From positions 62,001 to 126,000 of the forward strand of contig WGNL01000005.1 of NCBI GenBank assembly GCA_016124585.1: a stretch of DNA of 64,000 bases, written 5' to 3'. The DNA is from Bacteroidota bacterium (GTDB taxonomy: Bacteria > Bacteroidota > Bacteroidia > Chitinophagales > Saprospiraceae). How positions within the stretch are numbered: position 1 is the stretch's first letter; the number at the start of each line of letters is the position of its first letter. The translations under genes and the position numbers were made by a program. Below, one piece after another: positions 25,501 to 34,024 of the stretch. The notes below the pieces were generated by a model. That model did not search any database. It had not been told where the DNA came from and saw only the letters and a program-made list of their open reading frames with translations.

Positions 25501-26867
25501 TGACGGAATCTTTCTACTCCATGGCGCAGGAGCGGAAGATAAAGCTGACTTTTTATTCAGAAGCACAGCAGTTGCTCATGGATTTCGATGAGGGTAAAAT
25601 ACAACACATCGTTTTCAACCTCCTGTCCAATGCCTTGAAATTTACGGGGGAAGGCGGCAAAGTGGTGCTTCATGCCAATCAGGTGGAAGAAAATGACCAG
25701 TCTTTTTTGAAGCTAAAAGTTCAGGACACGGGCATCGGCATTCAGGATGAGCAAATCCACCAAATCTTCAACCGTTTTTACCAAGCAGACAATTCATTGA
25801 CCCGCAGGGGCGAGGGAACCGGCATCGGTTTGGCGCTGACGAAGGAACTGGTGGAACTGATGGGCGGCAACATCACAGCTCAAAGCAAATTGGGCAACGG
25901 CACTACTTTTACGATACTGCTCCCGGTGCGGGTATCGGCGGCAGAGCAGCAGGTTTCAAAAAGCCTAAAACCTGTCACTGTTGATATGCTACCTGCGCCC
26001 AAGGAGGTTTCGGAACCAGTTTTATCCCAAAACAATGGCCATGAGGACGAGGGAAAACCTGTGCTGCTGGTCATCGAGGACAACCCCGATGTGGTCACCT
26101 ACATCGTTGGTTTATTGGAAAAAGATTACGCAGTCCTAGTGGCAAAAGACGGCCAAGCGGGCATCGAAAAAGCGCTGGAATCTGTGCCCGACATCATCAT
26201 CAGCGATGTGATGATGCCTGAAAAAGACGGTTACGAAGTCTGTGAAACGCTGAAGAACGATGAGCGCACCAGCCACATCCCCATCATCCTGCTCACAGCC
26301 AAATCAGAACAATCCGACCGTCTCATTGGCCTTCGAAAAGGCGCCGACGCTTACCTGATGAAGCCGTTCAACAAGGATGAACTGCTGGTGCGGCTGGAAA
26401 AATTAGTGGCGCTGCGGCGGGTTTTGCAGAAGAAGTATGGTGATTGGAGACTGGTGATTGGTGATGCGGGCGGGCAGGTTTCGTCCCTCAATTTTGGCTC
26501 AAATGAAAAGAGAGATCCCAGTCAAACTATCACGTCAGTAGAGCCAACACTGGAGGATATTTTCCTTCAAAAAATCCAAAAAGTCATCGAGGATAAGATG
26601 GACGATACGGAATTGGGCATCGTCCACCTCTGCCGGGCGGTGAGCCTCAGTCACACGCAGGTTTTCAGGAAACTAAAGGCACTTACTGGTGAAAACCCGA
26701 CCCTTTACATCCGTAAAATGCGCCTACAAAAAGCGGCGGAACTGCTGAAAACCGCTGACCTGAACATCTCCGAAATCGCTTATGCTGTGGGTTTCTCCGA
26801 CCCGAATTATTTTTCACGTGCTTTTTCCGAGGAATTTGGAGCACCCCCGAGTGAAATGCGGAAGTGA
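22584..26867 (+). CDS. Hybrid two-component system protein (propeller sensor, kinase, receiver, AraC HTH)
   Basis: The protein has 1427 residues from ATG 22584 (a GTG precedes it by one codon). The signal peptide is about 1-32. Two-component-regulator propeller repeats follow to about 770, as in GFIWVGTKDGLNRFDG, GRLWVGTTNGLNLFD and GSLWLSTNQGLSKFN. Then come a Y_Y_Y domain (about 785-850), one transmembrane helix (about 857-878), HisKA with H906 in NITHEFRTPL, HATPase_c with GEGTGIGLAL (about 1078), a receiver with D1208 in IIISDVMMPEKDG, and an AraC HTH (about 1340-1427). In Bacteroidota such proteins sense glycan fragments in the periplasm and switch on polysaccharide loci. No SusCD or glycosidase genes are here, so the target is elsewhere or not a glycan. 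Confidence 0.95.
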   Translation: MENHLRKNLPSLTQVLLFSSCFFGAMGVYSQNIQFERIPNELGLSQNFIAALCQTKDGFIWVGTKDGLNRFDGYHFKTYQHDPADSTSISDNYIKVIFEDQQGRLWVGTTNGLNLFDRKTGKFHRINGPVEVVRPNVPISEHFKGLSHGDINCFVQDFEGNFWMGTMQGGVVKMELPEGSSDLTKAEFTVFTKTEDENSLWDFPVTSMGLAANGDVWVAGFGKTSIIKLGSGSTSYQIQRLYWKDFNPDWKRYSQNDFKYNENGFELKDERFLKLFADGENNIWVMTAGGFGKWDARQGKFEAYDLNINLSDYKVLPLAGVNGSSIFDQNGHIWLTGGYGIVVYDTLTHKILLRNHQHDRTDIGLPPDAGGSSILKDKFGNIWLGTNGKGLYKYSPTIHKFDGQNGTLQWNEGSVRSIIETNDSIIWVGLNNLHLYRINRNTGLGKVIMLDRQRWSRTFEDEFDHIYSMAEDGQGNLWLCGQRGLFKFMLRNGEIEDWNFYEFQDLKALGKVSTVLDIHFDTKGQLWLLTPYEFGRFDPTTGAFDGHNYLEIVKGERLQGGYFCIHQMADETFWLGTHWGLLHYLPKKEKFIFVTGNPQDPNSLSNPVVNCIQADPQEPNRVLWVGTQGGGLNRFDLTKGIFKNYKVEDGLPDNVVYGILSDKEGSLWLSTNQGLSKFNPTSGQFKNYTTKNGLQDNEFNSCAYFKSKNGELLFGGINGFNVFSPESVKDDTIPSNVKFIGLKIANKPMDFKTPNSPLRVPITETQNLTLSWKDKIFSIEFASLDLSAPERNQYAYRLEGFHNDWQYIGAEHSATFTNLNPGHYVFRVKATNHDGVWNEEGAVLKITILPPWWATWWAYLAYALIFAGSVYALYKFQLQRKLEQAEAERLKEMDVLKTQLYTNITHEFRTPLTVIMGMVDNISGHEKERKLIQRNSQNLLRLINQLLDLSKLDAGTMKLDLVRGDIINYLQYLTESFYSMAQERKIKLTFYSEAQQLLMDFDEGKIQHIVFNLLSNALKFTGEGGKVVLHANQVEENDQSFLKLKVQDTGIGIQDEQIHQIFNRFYQADNSLTRRGEGTGIGLALTKELVELMGGNITAQSKLGNGTTFTILLPVRVSAAEQQVSKSLKPVTVDMLPAPKEVSEPVLSQNNGHEDEGKPVLLVIEDNPDVVTYIVGLLEKDYAVLVAKDGQAGIEKALESVPDIIISDVMMPEKDGYEVCETLKNDERTSHIPIILLTAKSEQSDRLIGLRKGADAYLMKPFNKDELLVRLEKLVALRRVLQKKYGDWRLVIGDAGGQVSSLNFGSNEKRDPSQTITSVEPTLEDIFLQKIQKVIEDKMDDTELGIVHLCRAVSLSHTQVFRKLKALTGENPTLYIRKMRLQKAAELLKTADLNISEIAYAVGFSDPNYFSRAFSEEFGAPPSEMRK

Positions 26868-26895
26868 ATTTGAGGGGGATGTAACTATTGAATTT

Positions 26896-27579
26896 TCAAA
26901 CGCCACCTCTAAACCAAAACGTCTCAGGATTGACGGCGACCAGTTCGTTTTGTATGGCATAAATCACTAAGCCAGCCACATTTTTGCAGCCCAATTTCTG
27001 CAACATATTATTGCGGTGACCATCCACGGTGCGGGGGCTGATGAAGAGTTTTTCCGCAATTTCCGGCGTCGTATATTCCTCACATATCAGTTGCAGGATT
27101 TCTTTTTCTCTGTCGGAAAGCTGCACCCCAAAAGGATTGGACAATTTGGGCTTTGTTTTATGCACCATATTTTCCCGAATAACTTCCAGTACTTCCCGAT
27201 TATAGCAAAAACCGTTGGTATATACTTCAGATATGGTTTTTTTCATTTCCTCTGGCGAGGAGTTTTTGGCTAAATATGCCGCCGCTCCTATTTCCAGCAT
27301 ATTGGTGATAAATGCTTTGCTGAAATAAGTGGACAATACTATGAATTTTAAACTTGGATAATGCTCGTGGATATATTTGGCGGCATCCACGCCATTTAAT
27401 TTTGGCATATTCAAGTCCAAAAGCAAAATATCCGGTAGCGTCTCTGCATTTTTTAATTGCTCCAATAAATGCTCGCCGTCCGTGGCTTCAAAGGCGATTT
27501 CAATTTCATCCCCAGCCAAGAGCATTATCAATCCTTTTCTGAAAAGAGCCTCATCATCGGCGATAGCTAATTTTATCAT
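26896..27579 (-). CDS. NarL/FixJ-type response regulator paired with the kinase upstream
   Basis: The protein has 227 residues. The receiver has D8-D9, phospho-acceptor D55 in ILLLDLNMPKLNG and K105 in YLAKNSSPEE. The LuxR-type HTH is in LSDREKEILQLICEEYTTPEIAEKLFISPRTVDGHRNNML (about 158-197), a complete four-helix set. It starts 6 bases after the stop of the HisKA_3 kinase gene and is the last gene of a four-gene minus-strand operon. It converges on the hybrid sensor, with 28 bases between the stops. Confidence 0.93.
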   Translation of the reverse strand: MIKLAIADDEALFRKGLIMLLAGDEIEIAFEATDGEHLLEQLKNAETLPDILLLDLNMPKLNGVDAAKYIHEHYPSLKFIVLSTYFSKAFITNMLEIGAAAYLAKNSSPEEMKKTISEVYTNGFCYNREVLEVIRENMVHKTKPKLSNPFGVQLSDREKEILQLICEEYTTPEIAEKLFISPRTVDGHRNNMLQKLGCKNVAGLVIYAIQNELVAVNPETFWFRGGV

Positions 27580-27585
27580 GGTGTT

Positions 27586-28380
27586 CTATTTTAAGTCATT
27601 TGGATAATTGTAAAGGATATTCATTTCCATGCCTTTGCCTTTTGAGGATTTTAAATCATAATCAGCGCCAATCATTTTCAAGCGGCTTTCAATATTTTGC
27701 ATGCCTAGGCCGGGTTTATGGTTTTCATCATGCTGGTCAAAACCCTTCCCATCTTCCCGGTATTCCAGTTTTATGTTTTGTTGATTTTGGTGGAAAAGGA
27801 TATGGATATTTTCGGGCTCTCCATGTTTGATGGAATTGCTGATTAATTCCCGCAATACCCTGAACAGGTTCAGTTCGACCAGTTTGTCGGTTGGGCGAGC
27901 ATCGGTTTGTTTGGTTTCGAGGGAAATATGGAGGGAGGCCGTCTGGCGGCAACTTTCGCAGAGCTCCACGATGGCCTCTTTCAGGCCAAATTTTTCCAAA
28001 ATAGGTGGCAACAAATCATGTGAAATCTGGCGGGTACTGGCGATGGTATCGTTGAGCAGGCCGAACAATTCCTTGGCCGTAGTCTCATCTGCGGCTTTCA
28101 GTCGGTGCAGCCCGAGGTTGATGATATTGAGCTTCGAACCGATGACATCGTGCAGGTCCTTGGCAATGCGCTGCCGTTCGTTTTCCTGTGTTTCGATGGT
28201 GCTGTACAACAATTGCTCCTGGTGCCGCAGCTTTTCTTCTTGTGCCTTGGCCTGTTCGGTTTGGAATTTCCGTTGCGAAAAATAAAAAAACAGCACAAAG
28301 GCTAACGCCAGCAACAACATCACAGCGATGCCCACCGACATCAGTAGGAAAACTTCTTTGGTCTCGAAGCCACTTTCCAT
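27586..28380 (-). CDS. HisKA_3-family sensor histidine kinase
   Basis: I chose ATG 28380 (MESGFETKEVFLLM), which gives 264 residues; the frame is open to 28437. One transmembrane helix (about 11-34) is followed by a coiled coil and the dimerisation/phospho-acceptor helix with H77 in RIAKDLHDVIGSKL. HATPase_c then has ELISNSIKHGEP, YREDGKGFD and GLGMQNIESRLKMIGA. There is almost no sensory domain, so the input probably comes from the adjacent seven-helix membrane protein. The start overlaps the 3' end of that gene by 40 bases, and the regulator follows after 6 bases. All three should be made together. Confidence 0.9.
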   Translation of the reverse strand: MESGFETKEVFLLMSVGIAVMLLLALAFVLFFYFSQRKFQTEQAKAQEEKLRHQEQLLYSTIETQENERQRIAKDLHDVIGSKLNIINLGLHRLKAADETTAKELFGLLNDTIASTRQISHDLLPPILEKFGLKEAIVELCESCRQTASLHISLETKQTDARPTDKLVELNLFRVLRELISNSIKHGEPENIHILFHQNQQNIKLEYREDGKGFDQHDENHKPGLGMQNIESRLKMIGADYDLKSSKGKGMEMNILYNYPNDLK

Positions 28381-29021
28381 AGGCTGAACAGGATAAGAAT
28401 TTGAAAAATCAGGAATAATAGGCTGTTGAGCATCCAAAAGCCATATTGAACAGTACGGGAAGAATTATTTTCTAGCAAAACGTTTGAAAACATAAAGATA
28501 AAAAAGCTGCCAGCATTGTATATTATTACCGCCATGCTAACTACACAACTAGCAAATTGTGCAGGTTCAGACAAATTTATCTTTCCGAATACGCTGAATA
28601 GATGGTAAATTCCATATCCCATTAAAATGGCCTGCACTAGAGTTTTTGCATTGGAATTGAACTCAGTTAAAGGCTGAAAGAACACTGAATTAAGAACTAT
28701 GAATAGGGATACTAGAATTACGAAAACATAAAAATATTTTGAGAAAATTTGCCTTTCTCTTAAGGTCGCTCTGTAGTAAAATGAAAAAGAAATGAATTCA
28801 AGTAAGGTGTAGATATGCAACAATGGCAAATTGTTGATATGCTGATAATACAAAGTCGTGGCAACAATTTCAGTTAGTATATCTATTATCAGAAATATGC
28901 CCAAAGCATAAAATGCTTCAGGCATATTCTTTCTGTTTCCAAAGTATATGATTACATTAGCGAAAAGACATGCTTTTGCTATATTTGATAAAGCAAGTGC
29001 TATGGTTTGAAATATTTCCAA
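28341..29021 (-). CDS. Seven-helix membrane protein of the kinase operon
   Basis: The protein has 226 residues with about seven hydrophobic helices (near 4-26, 36-55, 66-84, 92-112, 123-143, 154-176, 190-213). The frame opens with TTG at 29021; the first ATG would remove helix 1, so I keep the TTG. There is no catalytic motif. Small membrane proteins like this often precede HisKA_3 kinases in Bacteroidota. Because the kinase has almost no sensor region, this protein is a plausible sensing subunit; that is inference from gene order and overlap. Confidence 0.65.
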   Translation of the reverse strand: MEIFQTIALALSNIAKACLFANVIIYFGNRKNMPEAFYALGIFLIIDILTEIVATTLYYQHINNLPLLHIYTLLEFISFSFYYRATLRERQIFSKYFYVFVILVSLFIVLNSVFFQPLTEFNSNAKTLVQAILMGYGIYHLFSVFGKINLSEPAQFASCVVSMAVIIYNAGSFFIFMFSNVLLENNSSRTVQYGFWMLNSLLFLIFQILILFSLWKVASRPKKFSY

Positions 29022-29041
29022 AAGTTGGGCAATTTAGCTCT

Positions 29042-29515
29042 TCATTGTAACCCATCACAAAGTGTTGGGCAAGGTGTTGAAAAATCGAAATAAACAGCAC
29101 CTTCACTCCGTGGTTTTTTGTCGCTAAACATTAAATCAACTATTCCAATACTATCATTAGGGTTTTCGATGTTCAATATTCCATACACATCCTTACCCCC
29201 GAATAATGATAACATTTCTCTCACTTCATCTTTAGGCAGGTGGAAAAAGACCACATCGGCGTTGTCAACTCTAGCCTTACTATTCAATCCACATGTTGCA
29301 ATATTTACAATCATTCGATCGGCATAAGCTTCATATCTGTGAACAGCTTCTTCTTTAGAAATTGTATCTCTCAATGTAACATTGCTTTGTTCGTTCTTTA
29401 CATTATTTTCTACGGTAGTTACCGCAGGCTCTTTCTTTGCAGAAAGCAAATACAGAAACGCTCCCGCCGCAATCACAAAAAGCAGTGTCCAAAGGTTGGG
29501 TTTTAAATTCATCAT
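29042..29515 (-). CDS. Hypothetical membrane-anchored protein, first gene of the kinase operon
   Basis: The protein has 157 residues. One N-terminal transmembrane helix (about 8-25, LWTLLFVIAAGAFLYLLSA) is followed by a hydrophilic, probably periplasmic domain. It has a conserved-looking DRMIVNIATCGLNSKA, a KDVYGILN strand and a closing STPCPTLCDG with two close cysteines. No family was recognised. It ends 20 bases before the seven-helix protein gene, so it may supply a ligand-binding or signalling part of that system. The start ATG-ATG at 29515 is clear. Confidence 0.6.
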   Translation of the reverse strand: MMNLKPNLWTLLFVIAAGAFLYLLSAKKEPAVTTVENNVKNEQSNVTLRDTISKEEAVHRYEAYADRMIVNIATCGLNSKARVDNADVVFFHLPKDEVREMLSLFGGKDVYGILNIENPNDSIGIVDLMFSDKKPRSEGAVYFDFSTPCPTLCDGLQ

Positions 29516-30096
29516 GACGTTTTGTTTTTAGTTAAGAAAATTGATTTCGAGTTTAGAATGCCGAAGGTAGCCACCCTCCAACCACCGCCCAAGCCTTGTC
29601 GTCCAAAACAGGTATTTCTACCTGTCCATTCGGTTACTTCTACCTGAATTGACAAAAGCCGTATTTCACTCCTTCCAAGGCTGCACTTTCCGCCGGAAAT
29701 TTGCAGTATCAAATGTATTCAATCGGCTTGCAGCTTGGTGTTACCCGTGAAAATTTTGAAAAAGCAAGATAAGGGTCAATGCAAGACGCAAAATATTGAA
29801 TTTCAATGCTTTGTAAATAGTTGTAGCAGCCATCGTGCACGATGAGTGCTGAAAATTCCTTGGTTTTGCAATCTCAGTCCAGTCCTTTGCAACCAAGGTG
29901 CAGGGGTTTGCGGGGGCAGTGATACCATATTTGCCTTACCCCTATCGGGGAAAACAAATGAAAACATTCACCCTACGACAGGCAAACACAAAAGGGCCTA
30001 TTCGCTGCCTCACGCTACCCTGCTTTATTAGTTCCATTTCAAGTAAACACTTAAGCATAACAAGTCGGTATTACTTAAAATTTAAACCTGAACTAA
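29516..30096. other. 581-base region between divergent operons
   Basis: No supported gene is present. It holds an operator-like set of TACCTG half-sites (29609-29646), a perfect 14-bp palindrome CATCGTGCACGATG at 29831-29844, and a small CCCC-TATC-GGGG hairpin (29939-29950) in a G-rich stretch. Short ORFs here have no coding character. Confidence 0.5.
29609..29646. promoter_or_regulatory. Operator-like repeats upstream of the kinase operon
   Basis: CAGGTA-TTTC-TACCTG (29609-29624) is a perfect inverted repeat. A third half-site, inside a repeated TTCTACCTG (29616-29624 and 29638-29646), follows exactly 22 bases later, about two helical turns. It lies about 95-130 bases upstream of the operon's first ATG. 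Confidence 0.4.
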
Positions 30097-30543
30097 ATGA
30101 AAAAAATGATACACAGCGTGCTAGGCAAATCTATTTTGTTGAAGACGCCAAAAGCTGAACATTGCCAATTCATTAGCCAACTGCTAAGAAGCGCAAATGA
30201 ATCCCCAACCCAACTACACAGCCTCAATTTTAAAAACCTAAATATCCAGGCTGAGCTCCCTTCCCATTTGGAGGCTTGCCTGGGCGTATACGATTACCTG
30301 CTTCCCGGAGAACTGCCATGCTCCATCCAAGTTGCCAGGTTTGGCACTGGACTTAGGGTCATCCTAAAAGGTAGCATCCCTTTGGAACTGCGGCAAATGG
30401 CTACCGACGAATACCAATCCGACATACTAAATCGCCGATTTGCGTTCATACGAAGCAAGGATGGTAGTGTATCGGGCATGGTGGTGGAAAGCATATTAAG
30501 ATTCGAAGAACACATAAATATCAATGCCCCTAAAATTCATTGA
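30097..30543 (+). CDS. Hypothetical protein
   Basis: The protein has 148 residues with no signal peptide or membrane segment. It has mixed alpha/beta character, with a conserved-looking GVYDYLLPGELPCSIQVARF and a glycine-containing strand GLRVILKGSIPLEL in the middle. I do not recognise a family. It lies 50 bases before the first receptor-flanking secreted protein on the same strand and could be the start of that transcript. Confidence 0.5.
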   Translation: MKKMIHSVLGKSILLKTPKAEHCQFISQLLRSANESPTQLHSLNFKNLNIQAELPSHLEACLGVYDYLLPGELPCSIQVARFGTGLRVILKGSIPLELRQMATDEYQSDILNRRFAFIRSKDGSVSGMVVESILRFEEHININAPKIH

Positions 30544-30593
30544 CACCTAAAATCAAGGCTTTATTTTTTTACCAACTTCAAATTCTAACAATT

Positions 30594-31436
30594 ATGAAAA
30601 AGCTTACCAAATCAACAATCTGGACCACCATTTTTTTACTCTCTGCCTTTTTCCTCTCCGCACAGAGCGGCAACGAGCACTCCTACTCCCATGTGGATTA
30701 TATGAAGGTGAAACCTGGCAATCATAGTGATTACCTGAAAGCGGAGAAAGCTTGGAAGAAAATCCATGAAGCGAATATCAAGGCTGGTAAATATGATTAT
30801 TGGAGTCTCGCCCGTGTCGAATATCCTGGCGGTGATGACCCAGAATACAACTACACCACCCGTATCCGCTTCAAAAACCGCAAACAACTGGCTGACTTCG
30901 TCGAAAATTTTGACATACCGGATAACCTTAGCTCCATCCTGACACCGGAAGAAATCAAATTGGTCAACCGCACCAGTGAGCTTCGCACCCGTGTAAAATC
31001 GGAAGTATGGCAGGAAGTGGACGGCCAATATCCCGAAGAGCATCGTGACATCAAGGTTGTCGTCTTCAACTACTTGGATTATGGAGATACCTACAATCCC
31101 AACGAACTGGAGCGGGTACAGCAGGAAATCTGGAAGCCCGTCGAAAAGGAACTCCAGGCTGCGAACAGGCAAAACGGGTGGGCATTTGTGTACAAAGTCA
31201 TGCCTACTGGCACCTCCGAAAACTACGCTTACGCCACAGTGGATATGTACGGCAGCATGGAACAATACCTAAATGTAGGCGATGATTACATGTCCTATTT
31301 CAGCAAGGCCCACCCAGGCGAAGATGTGGGCAAGCTCTTGAAAGAGACGGGAAACGCATGCAAACCCTATCGTCAGGAACTTCGCATTATCCTTGACAGA
31401 ACAACATCGCCCACCGATACGGCGACAAAAAAATAA
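30594..31436 (+). CDS. Secreted protein with two dimeric-barrel-like halves (paralogue 1)
   Basis: The product has 280 residues from ATG 30594 (MKKLTKSTIW), with a signal peptide ending near FFLSAQ. Two halves of about 115 residues look alike. The first opens HVDYMKVKPGNHSDYLKAEK and continues WKKIHEANIKAGKYDYW. The second opens VVVFNYLDYG and continues EIWKPVEKELQAANRQNGWA. The order strand, helix, strand with PxG before a YxYxT strand recalls ABM-type dimeric alpha/beta barrels. The bridging TRVKSEVWQEVDG matches DRVKSEIWREQDG in the gene at 34025, so the two are paralogues. Function is unknown, perhaps small-ligand binding in the periplasm. Confidence 0.7.
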   Translation: MKKLTKSTIWTTIFLLSAFFLSAQSGNEHSYSHVDYMKVKPGNHSDYLKAEKAWKKIHEANIKAGKYDYWSLARVEYPGGDDPEYNYTTRIRFKNRKQLADFVENFDIPDNLSSILTPEEIKLVNRTSELRTRVKSEVWQEVDGQYPEEHRDIKVVVFNYLDYGDTYNPNELERVQQEIWKPVEKELQAANRQNGWAFVYKVMPTGTSENYAYATVDMYGSMEQYLNVGDDYMSYFSKAHPGEDVGKLLKETGNACKPYRQELRIILDRTTSPTDTATKK

Positions 31437-31464
31437 TATCGTTTCATCATTACCCAAGGCTTTG

Positions 31465-31485
31465 GCCGAAAACTGGTTTTTCGGC
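31465..31485 (+). terminator. Hairpin between the secreted protein and the receptor gene
   Basis: GCCGAAAA (31465-31472) and TTTTCGGC (31478-31485) form an 8-bp stem with loop CTGGT, followed by CTCTTTTTTA. It sits 25 bases before the receptor ATG and may act as a terminator or attenuator. Confidence 0.5.
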
Positions 31486-31510
31486 TAAACCTCTTTTTTA
31501 AATCATCCGC

Positions 31511-33946
31511 ATGAAAACAATTTTCAAAACTATCGCCTGGACTACCCTTCTGCTATGGGGCACTATTCATCAACTCGCTGCACAGACCAAGATATCCGGG
31601 ACAATTTTGTCCGTCCAAGGCCAGTCATTGCCTTTCGTCAATGTGTTGCTCTTGAATGCACAGGATAGTTCCCTCGTCAGGGGGGAAATCACGGACAACG
31701 ACGGCAGTTTTTCATTCGAAAATATCGCTGCAAAAGACTATCGGCTGCTGCTCTCGATGGTTGGATATTCGAACAAATATTCCCCAAAAATCCAACTGAA
31801 AGCCGGGCAGCAACTGACGCTGGAACCCTATGTCTTGCAAGAAAATGTGGCACAACTGAACGCCGTGGAAATTGTGGCGAAAAAGCCGCTTTTTGAACAA
31901 AAGATTGACCGCTTGACCGTCAATGTGGCGACTAGCATCACCTCCGCAGGAAGCACAGCGCTAGAAGTGTTGGAGCGCTCGCCGGGTGTACTCGTAAATC
32001 GTCAGCAAGGCGGCATTTCCTTGCTCGGAAAAGAAGGTGTTGTCGTGATGATTAACGGTAAAATCAACCGGATGCCAATTTCTGCCGTGGTGGATTTTCT
32101 GGCGGGAATGCCTTCCAACAACATCGAGAAAATCGAACTCATCACCACGCCACCCGCCAATTTCGATGCAGAGGGCAATGCTGGGTTCATCAATATCGTA
32201 CTCAAGCAAACTGCTGATTACGGGCTGAACGGTTCCTACTCCCTCACGGGAGGCTACGGCAAGGGCGGTGGGTTGGCCAACGGCAGCGTCAATTTCAATT
32301 ACCGCAAGGGGAGGCTGAACCTGTTCGGGGATTATTCCTATTTCCGGCAAGCAATTTTTCAAGAACTGAGGAACGGTAGGTCGGTGGATTTTGAGAATGT
32401 TGAAACGAAAAGCTATACAATCCAGAAAAGGGATGCTTTGGAAAACGACCACAACGGGAAACTGGGATTGGATATACAATTGAGCAAAAAAACAGTGGTA
32501 GGAGCGCTATTTTCCATTTATAATACCCATTGGACAATGGTTTCAAACAACACAGCCACTTTCACAAAGAACAGTGCACTGGATGAGGTTGTCAAATTGG
32601 TGAACAATGAAACCAATAATTGGCGGCATTACGGTGCTAATTTCAATATTCAGCATACTTTCAAAGAAGGCGAAACACTCACTTTCGACGCTGACTACCT
32701 TTACTACAAGGACAATCAGCCTATCGATTATGTGAATTCTTACTTTGATGAATCAGGAAATTATATCGGTGAAGATTTAACTTTTAGCCGTAAAATCACC
32801 CCGTTGGACATTGCCGTTGCCAAGTTGGATTATGCCAAATCTTTCAACGAAAAACTGAATTTTGAGGTTGGTCTAAAAGCTACTGATTCCCATTTCACGA
32901 ACGATGTTTTCGTGGAATACAACCAGGGGGCAGGTTGGGAAACAGATGAACAACTGACGTCCAAGGCCAACCTGATGGAAAAGGTGCTGGCAGCTTACTC
33001 AACGCTGGGTCTTAAATTGAATGAAAAAACCAGTGTAAAAATTGGGCTGCGCTATGAGTTTACAGACTCCAACTTGGGCACAGCGCAAGAGGCCAACATC
33101 GTGGATCGGGAGTATGGGAAATTCTTCCCCAGCCTATTCATCTCAAGGGATTTTAATGAAAAGAACTCAGCCAATATCAGCTATACTCGCCGCATCACCC
33201 GGCCTAGCTTCAACGAATTGGCGCCCTTTATCCTGTTTAATGACCCGTTCACGTTCACTTCAGGGAACTCAGCCCTTCAACCCGCCATTGCCAATGCCGT
33301 CAAACTGGATTATCGGCTTTCGACGGTACTGTTCTCCCTGCAATTCACGAAGGAAGATAGTTCCATTGCACGGTTCCAGGTCCATATTGACCCAACCACC
33401 AATCGCCAACTGAACTATGCTGAAAACCTGAAAGATACAAAGGTGGCTTCCTTCACTGTGTCCTTCCCAATTAATCCCACACCTTGGTGGAGTATGCAGT
33501 TCAGCGGTACCGCCATATACACAGCGCTGCGCAGGTACTATGAGGAGAGCTTATACACGTTCAGTCAAAAGGGCTTCAATATTTTTGCTTCGCAAACCTT
33601 TACGCTACCCAAGGATTTCTCTTTTGAAATTTCTGGCAACTATAACTCCAAACGACTATTTGGCTCCTACACTGTCAAGCCTCATGGAGCGCTGAATTTT
33701 GGTGTACAGAAAAAGTTCAGGAACGACAAAGGCACCTTGCGACTTGGTTATGACAATATTCTTGGAACCCAAGTATTCAGATATTCCATTAAGATTCCTA
33801 GTGAAGGGGTGAATGCATATGGCAGGCTGCAATTTGTGAACCCACTAATCAAGCTCACCTACACCCAAAATTTTGGCAACAAAAAGCTGAAAAGCCAACG
33901 CAAGCGGGCAACTGGCTCGGAAGAGGAACGGGGTCGGGTGAATTGA
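31511..33946 (+). CDS. TonB-dependent outer-membrane receptor (OMP_b-brl_3 type)
   Basis: The protein has 811 residues. After the signal peptide (about 1-25, ending QLAAQ) come a CarboxypepD_reg-like domain (about 27-105: ISGTILSVQGQSLPFVNVLL, GEITDNDGSFSFENIAA), a plug domain (about 120-235: ALEVLERSPGVLVNRQQGGI, IEKIELITTPPANFDAEGNAGFINIVLK), and a beta-barrel rich in aromatic strand ends. The plug motif ITTPPANFDAEGNAG is typical of the outer-membrane-beta-barrel family of Bacteroidota. No SusD partner is present. Two related secreted proteins flank it. It ends in a basic tail (KSQRKRATGSEEER), so the C-terminal strand is not at the extreme end. Confidence 0.88.
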   Translation: MKTIFKTIAWTTLLLWGTIHQLAAQTKISGTILSVQGQSLPFVNVLLLNAQDSSLVRGEITDNDGSFSFENIAAKDYRLLLSMVGYSNKYSPKIQLKAGQQLTLEPYVLQENVAQLNAVEIVAKKPLFEQKIDRLTVNVATSITSAGSTALEVLERSPGVLVNRQQGGISLLGKEGVVVMINGKINRMPISAVVDFLAGMPSNNIEKIELITTPPANFDAEGNAGFINIVLKQTADYGLNGSYSLTGGYGKGGGLANGSVNFNYRKGRLNLFGDYSYFRQAIFQELRNGRSVDFENVETKSYTIQKRDALENDHNGKLGLDIQLSKKTVVGALFSIYNTHWTMVSNNTATFTKNSALDEVVKLVNNETNNWRHYGANFNIQHTFKEGETLTFDADYLYYKDNQPIDYVNSYFDESGNYIGEDLTFSRKITPLDIAVAKLDYAKSFNEKLNFEVGLKATDSHFTNDVFVEYNQGAGWETDEQLTSKANLMEKVLAAYSTLGLKLNEKTSVKIGLRYEFTDSNLGTAQEANIVDREYGKFFPSLFISRDFNEKNSANISYTRRITRPSFNELAPFILFNDPFTFTSGNSALQPAIANAVKLDYRLSTVLFSLQFTKEDSSIARFQVHIDPTTNRQLNYAENLKDTKVASFTVSFPINPTPWWSMQFSGTAIYTALRRYYEESLYTFSQKGFNIFASQTFTLPKDFSFEISGNYNSKRLFGSYTVKPHGALNFGVQKKFRNDKGTLRLGYDNILGTQVFRYSIKIPSEGVNAYGRLQFVNPLIKLTYTQNFGNKKLKSQRKRATGSEEERGRVN

Positions 33947-34024
33947 TAATGCTCACCTCAAACAGCCTATATTTTTTAAATCAAGCATTCAACTTTTAAT
34001 TTTTTCACAATTAAATCATTTAAG

